Part shown: in pieces, positions 7,215 through 10,970 of the stretch
How positions within the stretch are numbered: the stretch's first letter is position 1
Layout: each line of letters opens with the position of its first letter
From: JAFGTE01 sp043800105
Lineage (GTDB): Bacteria; Patescibacteriota; Gracilibacteria; UM-FILTER-43-11
Assembly: GCA_043800105.1 (NCBI GenBank)
Contig: JAZDNJ010000069.1
Span: forward strand, 1-10,970
Direction of reading: 5' to 3'
Length of the DNA: 10,970 bases
Position numbers and translations under genes: made by a program
Notes under the pieces: model-generated
What the model was told of the DNA's origin: nothing
The model's database searches: none
Seen by the model: the letters and a program-made list of their open reading frames with translations, nothing else

Positions 7215-8440
7215 TAAAATTCATGTCCGACAACAAAGGTGTTTCCCTTGCCCTGTCTATCGGTTTACTTCTTCTGTTGATTACGATTACCACCACAGTC
7301 AACGAACTGGTAATCAGGGCGCTGAGGTCGTCGCATCAGATCGAAGCTGCGGACAAAGCGTATTTCGCGGCAGAGGCGGGGGTGGAAGACGCGCTTTATG
7401 AGCTTTCGGCTCACAGCGCGGGTTATGAAACAGCAAGCCTTGGGGGTCCGGAAGCGCGCAACGCCGATTTTACCGAAAACGTAAGCTGGACTAATGAATG
7501 GGAGCTGAAGAACAAGGCTCTGAATGCCTGCGACAATTCGCTGGCAAGCTGGGAAGAAGCCGGATTCAGCCCTACTTACTGCGGGCGGATTTATGAGAAC
7601 GAAAAACTCGTGATCAATCTGTTTACCGATGACGCCCTGTCTACCGGTATTCTGAGCAACCAGATTAACGAAGCGGCGCAGGATCTCAGAAAACTTAATG
7701 TGTCCGCCCTGAAGCTGGTTTTCCGGCTCCCCCCCGATGTTGTTGCCGATAACCTGAGCGTTTTTTCCGGCACGTTACCGCTCGCGATAGACAATGACGG
7801 GGATTATGACATGGGATCCGGTTCCGGCCTGAATGAAGATGGCCCTGATCCATTTTTCAGTAAGCAGGCCTGCCCTTACAGCGGGCTGGCACAGGTGGAT
7901 GACAATGACTGCGATGGCAGGGCGGATGAGGACAGTGAGCATGATCCGGTAATTTTGTGGAAGCTGATTGATGACAAGGGCAATTCCTTTCAGCCGCTGC
8001 GCGGTTGTAAGACCGACCTTCAGCATACAAGTCATCCGACGGCCGGTGACTCCAATGCCACGCTTTGTGAAAAGGATTTTATTTTGACGAATAATGAGCT
8101 TTCCGTTTCACTGACAGAAGCTGATCGGGGCGTTAATCAGAATGGCGTGATTAGCGACCTGGCCGCTTTCATCGCCGGTATTCCCGCGACCAATGAACTG
8201 CAAATGGAACTCTTGCTAGTGGCCCCTATGCAAGCGGCTGATGCAGCCAACCGGCTTAAAATCCCCATCCCCTACCTGGAATACGGCATGACGTATGACG
8301 CCGGAGGCGATGTTTTGCCTTCAACTTATTTTTCGATCAAATCTGACGGCTACTACAAGGACTTTAAGCAATCAATTACCACTAATGTCGTACCGCGAGC
8401 GACAACGAAGCTGCTTGATCTAACGATTATTCAGCAATAA
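7211..8440 (+). CDS. PilX/GspK-like minor pilin with Asp-rich metal-binding-type motifs
   Basis: A 409-residue protein read from ATG 7211, chosen because it makes the standard 4-nt ATGA overlap with the preceding stop; a TTG at 7205 would add two residues. A short leader ending DNKG is followed by a long hydrophobic helix (about 10-30) without the mature Glu5, as is common in PilX-type proteins. AYFAAEAGVEDALYEL (50-65) is a hallmark of this group. Two acidic loops follow: DNDGDYD (194-200) and DDNDCDGRADED (230-241); the latter closely resembles the MopE-type DxDCDGxxDED motif. Several cysteines (around 107, 124, 221, 234, 266, 286) could form disulfides. As the fourth gene of an H-I-J-K-like set, it may cap the pilus tip. 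Size and place suit GspK/PilX; the exact family is uncertain. Confidence 0.8.
   Translation: MIKFMSDNKGVSLALSIGLLLLLITITTTVNELVIRALRSSHQIEAADKAYFAAEAGVEDALYELSAHSAGYETASLGGPEARNADFTENVSWTNEWELKNKALNACDNSLASWEEAGFSPTYCGRIYENEKLVINLFTDDALSTGILSNQINEAAQDLRKLNVSALKLVFRLPPDVVADNLSVFSGTLPLAIDNDGDYDMGSGSGLNEDGPDPFFSKQACPYSGLAQVDDNDCDGRADEDSEHDPVILWKLIDDKGNSFQPLRGCKTDLQHTSHPTAGDSNATLCEKDFILTNNELSVSLTEADRGVNQNGVISDLAAFIAGIPATNELQMELLLVAPMQAADAANRLKIPIPYLEYGMTYDAGGDVLPSTYFSIKSDGYYKDFKQSITTNVVPRATTKLLDLTIIQQ
7898..7933 (+). other. MopE-like DxDCDGxxDED motif in the PilX-like protein
   Basis: This stretch encodes DDNDCDGRADED, which fits the short putative metal-binding motif of MopE-type and related surface proteins (D-x-D-C-D-G-x-x-D-E). 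A second acidic loop, DNDGDYD, lies upstream at 7790-7810. The match is by eye. Confidence 0.6.
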
Positions 8441-8448
8441 TCAGCAAT
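8431..8448 (+). repeat. TCAGCAAT direct duplication across the PilX-like stop codon
   Basis: TCAGCAAT occurs at 8431-8438 and 8441-8448, separated by AA. The first copy covers the last codons of the PilX-like gene and the second follows the stop. It is probably a small slippage duplication; it does not flank the adjacent inverted repeat on both sides. Confidence 0.45.
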
Positions 8449-8454
8449 GCTCCC

Positions 8455-8560
8455 ACCTCTCCTCAACGTATATAGCAAATCTTACCCATAGAAGTGCATT
8501 TGAATGTATAGTCATCACTACCTGTATGGGTGAAATTTGCTATATGTCAAAAAGAGAGGT
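8455..8560. repeat. 106-nt imperfect inverted repeat between convergent genes
   Basis: Two 36-nt arms, 8455-8490 and 8525-8560, surround a 34-nt loop. By hand alignment 27 of 36 positions are perfectly complementary and three more could form G-U pairs in RNA. The outer 7 bp (ACCTCTC/GAGAGGT) and the inner blocks (ATATAGCAAAT/ATTTGCTATAT and ACCCATA/TATGGGT) are perfect; the mismatches are concentrated in one internal loop. It occupies most of the 134-nt gap between the convergent PilX-like gene and leuS. Neither strand has a U-tract after the stem, so it is not a standard intrinsic terminator. It could be a MITE-like element, a bidirectional 3'-end hairpin protecting mRNA, or a structured RNA. 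No transposase is nearby. Confidence 0.7.
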
Positions 8561-8574
8561 TATTGAGGGGAATC

Positions 8575-10968
8575 TTATTTCACGACAATATTTACTAACT
8601 TTCCTGGTACGTAGATTTCTTTGATGACTTCTTTTCCGAGGATATTCCGCTGGACGTTCTCATCAGCGCGGGCGGCTTTGATGGCGTTTTCTTTGCTTAT
8701 GTCTTTAGAAGCCTCTTTTTTACCACGTACGCGGCCATTCACGGAAAAAACGAGTTCAAAAGTGTTATCAATGGTCAGTTTTTCATCATATTCCGGCCAG
8801 TTTTCGTAAGTTAGTGTATTTTTGTGTCCCAGCATTTCCCAGACCTCTTCGGCTAAATGCGGTGTGTATGGCGACAGGATCAGCACAAATTTTTCCATTA
8901 AAGGCCTGCTTACCTTCTTTTCCTTCTGCACTTCGTTGGCCAGAATCATCATCTGTGAAATGGCGGTGTTAAAACAGAAGTTCCCGGTATCTCTGGTGAC
9001 TTTTTTAATCGTTTTGTGCAGGAGTTTATTTAGCTCATCTGATGGCTCAGCTTTAACCAGCTCGTTTTCCTCGACAATGCGGTAGATTTTCTGGGCGAAA
9101 CGGAAGCAGCCCTCAATGCTCTTGGTGCTCCATGGCTTCACGGCTTCGAAAGGCCCCATAAACATTTCGTAGAGCCGCAGGGTGTCGGCTCCGTACTTTT
9201 TGATGACGTCGTCCGGATTTATGACGTTGCCTCTGGATTTGCTCATTTTTTCGCCGTCTTCACCCAGAATCAGCCCCTGGTTCATCAGTCGCTGAAAGGG
9301 TTCTTTGTGGGTCAGGAACTCCAGATCATAAAGCACCTTGTGCCAGAAGCGGGCGTACAAAAGATGTAAAACGGCATGTTCGGCTCCGCCCACATAAAGA
9401 TCCACGTTCATCCAGTATTTTTCCTCTTTTTTGTCGACAAAACGCTTATCGTTTTTTGCGCTGATATAACGTAGGTAATACCAACAGCTTCCTGCCCACT
9501 GGGGCATGGTGTTAGTCTCGCGTTTGGCTGGCTTTTTGCACTTAGGACACTTGGTATTCACCCATTCATCAATTCCCGCCAGCGGAGATTCGCCGGTGCC
9601 GGTCGGTTCGTATTTTTTGACGTTAGGCAAAAGCAGGGGTAACTGATCTTCGGGTACAGGAACAGGGCCGCACTTTTCGCAGTGGACAATGGGAATGGGC
9701 TCGCCCCAGTAGCGCTGGCGCGAAAAGACCCAGTCTTTCATTTTGTAATTCACGGCGCCTTCGCCCTTGCCCATTTTTTCCAATTCCAGGGTGATCTCGT
9801 AGCGGGCTTTTTCAGAAGTCATGCCGTCGAACTTGCCTGAATTGACCAGAATTCCGTCATCGCAGAAGCATTTTTCCAGTTTTTCAACCTTTTTCCACTC
9901 TTTTTCATCCTCCGCCTGCCTGCCGGTAAGGCATGGTCGGATAGAAACTTTGAGCGGAATGCCGTATTTTTTGGCAAATTCAAAGTCGCGTTCGTCGTGG
10001 GCGTCGGCAAACACGGCTCCCGTTCCGTAGCTGGCCAGCACAAAATCGCCGATCCAGATGGGAATTTTGTCGCCGTTGATCGGATTGATGGCATAGGCAC
10101 CGGTGAAGACGCCGGTTTTGTCTTTCGCTAAATCCGTTCGCTCCAGATCGGACTTCAGCATGGCCTGATTTTTGTATTTTTCGACTTCCTTTTTCTGCCT
10201 GTCGGTAGTGATTTTGTAGACCAGCGGATGTTCGGGGGCCAGCACCATAAAGGCGCATGAAAAGAGCGTGTCGACGCGGGTGGTATAAATCGGAAGCTTT
10301 TCCTTAAAACCCTCCAAATCAAAAACCACGTTGGTGCCGTAGCTTCTTCCAATCCAATTCCTCTGCATAATCTTAATAGGTTCGGGCCAGTCGACTTCCT
10401 CTAAATCTTCGAGCAGGCGATCGGCATATTTGGTGATCCTCAGAACCCACTGGCGCAATAGTTTTTTGGTGGTTTCGGCGCCGCAGCGATCGCATTTGCC
10501 GTTCACCACTTCTTCGTTTGCAAGGCCGGTCATGCAGCTTGGGCACCAGTTAATCGGCAGTTCCGATTCGTAGGCGAGCCCCTTTTTATAAATCTGCAGA
10601 AATATCCACTGAGTCCATTTGTAGTAATCGGGGTCGGTGGTATCCACTTCGCGGTCCCAGTCGTAGGAAAAACCAAGAGACTGGATTTGCTTTTTGAAGA
10701 CCATAATGTTTTCGTCGGTCACTTCGCGCGGATGGCGGCCGGTTTTTATGGCGTAGTTTTCGGCCGGCAGACCAAAGGCGTCCCATCCAATTGGATGCAG
10801 CACGTTAAAGCCCTTCATCCGCCTGTAACGGCTGATGATGTCGGTCGCTGTGTAGCCTTCCGGATGCCCCACATGAAGCCCTGCTCCGCTGGGGTATGGA
10901 GTTACGTCACATTTGTTGCCGAAGCTGACGAATTTGCTGATGCCCATTTGGCGACCCGTCAAGTAGTC
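8575..10968 (-). CDS. leuS: Leucyl-tRNA synthetase, natural N-terminus missing
   Basis: Charges tRNA-Leu with leucine. Numbered from the TTG at 10962 (795 codons), the class I signatures are HVGH (30-33, the HIGH motif, in PYPSGAGLHVGHPEG) and KMSKS (572-576). Zinc-knuckle cysteine pairs are C140/C143 with C157/C160, and C428/C431 with C472/C475. The CP1 editing domain has TTRVDTLF (227-234) and GTGAVFADAHDERD (313-326), whose AHDERD keeps the conserved Asp. The C-terminal anticodon-binding domain runs to KEIYVPGKLVNIVVK, a complete C-terminus. The first ~21 codons (10900-10962) are not LeuRS-like; genuine homology begins at PYPSG (10899), so about 40 usual N-terminal residues are absent. The frame stays open to the window edge, so the TTG need not be a real start. 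A repeat-derived insert lies at about 343-350. Identity is certain; gene integrity is doubtful. Confidence 0.95.
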   Translation of the reverse strand, partial: DYLTGRQMGISKFVSFGNKCDVTPYPSGAGLHVGHPEGYTATDIISRYRRMKGFNVLHPIGWDAFGLPAENYAIKTGRHPREVTDENIMVFKKQIQSLGFSYDWDREVDTTDPDYYKWTQWIFLQIYKKGLAYESELPINWCPSCMTGLANEEVVNGKCDRCGAETTKKLLRQWVLRITKYADRLLEDLEEVDWPEPIKIMQRNWIGRSYGTNVVFDLEGFKEKLPIYTTRVDTLFSCAFMVLAPEHPLVYKITTDRQKKEVEKYKNQAMLKSDLERTDLAKDKTGVFTGAYAINPINGDKIPIWIGDFVLASYGTGAVFADAHDERDFEFAKKYGIPLKVSIRPCLTGRQAEDEKEWKKVEKLEKCFCDDGILVNSGKFDGMTSEKARYEITLELEKMGKGEGAVNYKMKDWVFSRQRYWGEPIPIVHCEKCGPVPVPEDQLPLLLPNVKKYEPTGTGESPLAGIDEWVNTKCPKCKKPAKRETNTMPQWAGSCWYYLRYISAKNDKRFVDKKEEKYWMNVDLYVGGAEHAVLHLLYARFWHKVLYDLEFLTHKEPFQRLMNQGLILGEDGEKMSKSRGNVINPDDVIKKYGADTLRLYEMFMGPFEAVKPWSTKSIEGCFRFAQKIYRIVEENELVKAEPSDELNKLLHKTIKKVTRDTGNFCFNTAISQMMILANEVQKEKKVSRPLMEKFVLILSPYTPHLAEEVWEMLGHKNTLTYENWPEYDEKLTIDNTFELVFSVNGRVRGKKEASKDISKENAIKAARADENVQRNILGKEVIKEIYVPGKLVNIVVK
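9914..9936 (-). repeat. Degenerate palindromic repeat inside leuS, translated in frame
   Basis: GCCTGCCTGCCGG at 9914-9926 is identical to 2812-2824 of the intergenic palindrome, and is followed by TAAGGCATGG instead of the perfect mirror arm. On the coding strand the element reads PCLTGRQA (about residues 343-350 of leuS), in the variable region between the editing domain and the return to the catalytic core. It keeps the reading frame. Confidence 0.65.
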
Positions 10969-10970
10969 TA
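10900..10970 (-). other. In-frame fragment resembling ADP-forming acyl-CoA synthetase, fused to leuS
   Basis: Read on the minus strand in the leuS frame, these bases encode GISKFVSFGNKCDV (codons 10903-10944) preceded by DYLTGRQM. From memory, this is the GxSKFVSxGNKxDV segment of ADP-forming acetyl/acyl-CoA synthetases (succinyl-CoA ligase-like domain), in which DE(V/S)DLLEYL normally follows. Here it breaks off after V/T and continues directly as LeuRS PYPSG. LeuRS normally has something like a YVLDMF segment at this point. The switch falls between 10899 and 10905. Confidence 0.65.

Noticed and set aside
8461..8568. Inverted repeat as an integron attC site (CCTCAAC ... GTTATTGAGG ends).
   Set aside because: The end boxes do not fit the RYYYAAC/GTTRRRY consensus on both sides and no integrase or cassette array is present.
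10948..10962. A second LTGRQ peptide (coding TTGACGGGTCGCCAA) as another copy of the palindromic repeat.
   Set aside because: All five codons differ at the DNA level from the LTGRQ in the leuS insert, and it lies in the acyl-CoA synthetase-like fragment. The peptide match is probably chance.
1..10970. CRISPR arrays, tRNA/rRNA genes, toxin-antitoxin pairs, transposases or phage genes.
   Set aside because: None seen on either strand; the space between genes is short and accounted for by the repeats listed.

Overview
The window reads as a compact bacterial chromosome segment using the standard code (TGA closes hit and the fimT- and pilW-like genes). Genes are tightly packed, often with ATGA-type overlaps, and few have a recognisable Shine-Dalgarno sequence. 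Several signs point, by inference only, to a member of the Patescibacteria/CPR: a short RsmI, a set of PilV/PilW/PilX-like minor pilins with the phrase 'REGIEAVRNIRDTNWL', and a GC-rich palindrome (CCTGCCTGCCGGCAGGCAGG) of a kind I associate with those genomes. No rRNA, tRNA, CRISPR array, transposase or phage gene is visible.

Layout. (1) 30-1056, plus strand: a HIT-family hydrolase followed 10 nt later by rsmI. (2) 1079-2755, minus strand: a secreted coiled-coil protein ending in an M23/LytM peptidase with all zinc ligands present, convergent with rsmI and divergent from ruvA. A good minus-strand promoter lies just upstream of it, and the palindrome sits in the shared 162-nt gap. (3) 2918-8440, plus strand: a close-packed run of ruvA, pgi and four prepilin-like genes (FimT/GspH-, PilV/GspI-, PilW/GspJ- and PilX/GspK-like). 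Each gene overlaps the next by 1-14 nt except one 2-nt gap, so they are probably cotranscribed and translationally coupled. The four pilin genes occur in the H-I-J-K order of the minor pseudopilins that form the tip complex of type IV pili or type II secretion systems. (4) 8455-8560: a 106-nt imperfect inverted repeat between convergent genes. (5) 8575 to the right edge, minus strand: leuS without its natural N-terminus.

Main points for a second look. The last ~70 bases are not LeuRS. In frame they encode a peptide that resembles ADP-forming acyl-CoA synthetases, so the right edge is a chimera, either an assembly artefact or a rearrangement. A degenerate form of the intergenic palindrome lies inside leuS and is translated in frame as PCLTGRQA. 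The minor pilins carry Asp-rich loops resembling thrombospondin type 3 or MopE metal-binding motifs, suggesting a calcium- or metal-stabilised pilus tip. I found no complete new defence or mobile system; the most original signals are the metal-loop minor pilins and the two repeat elements.
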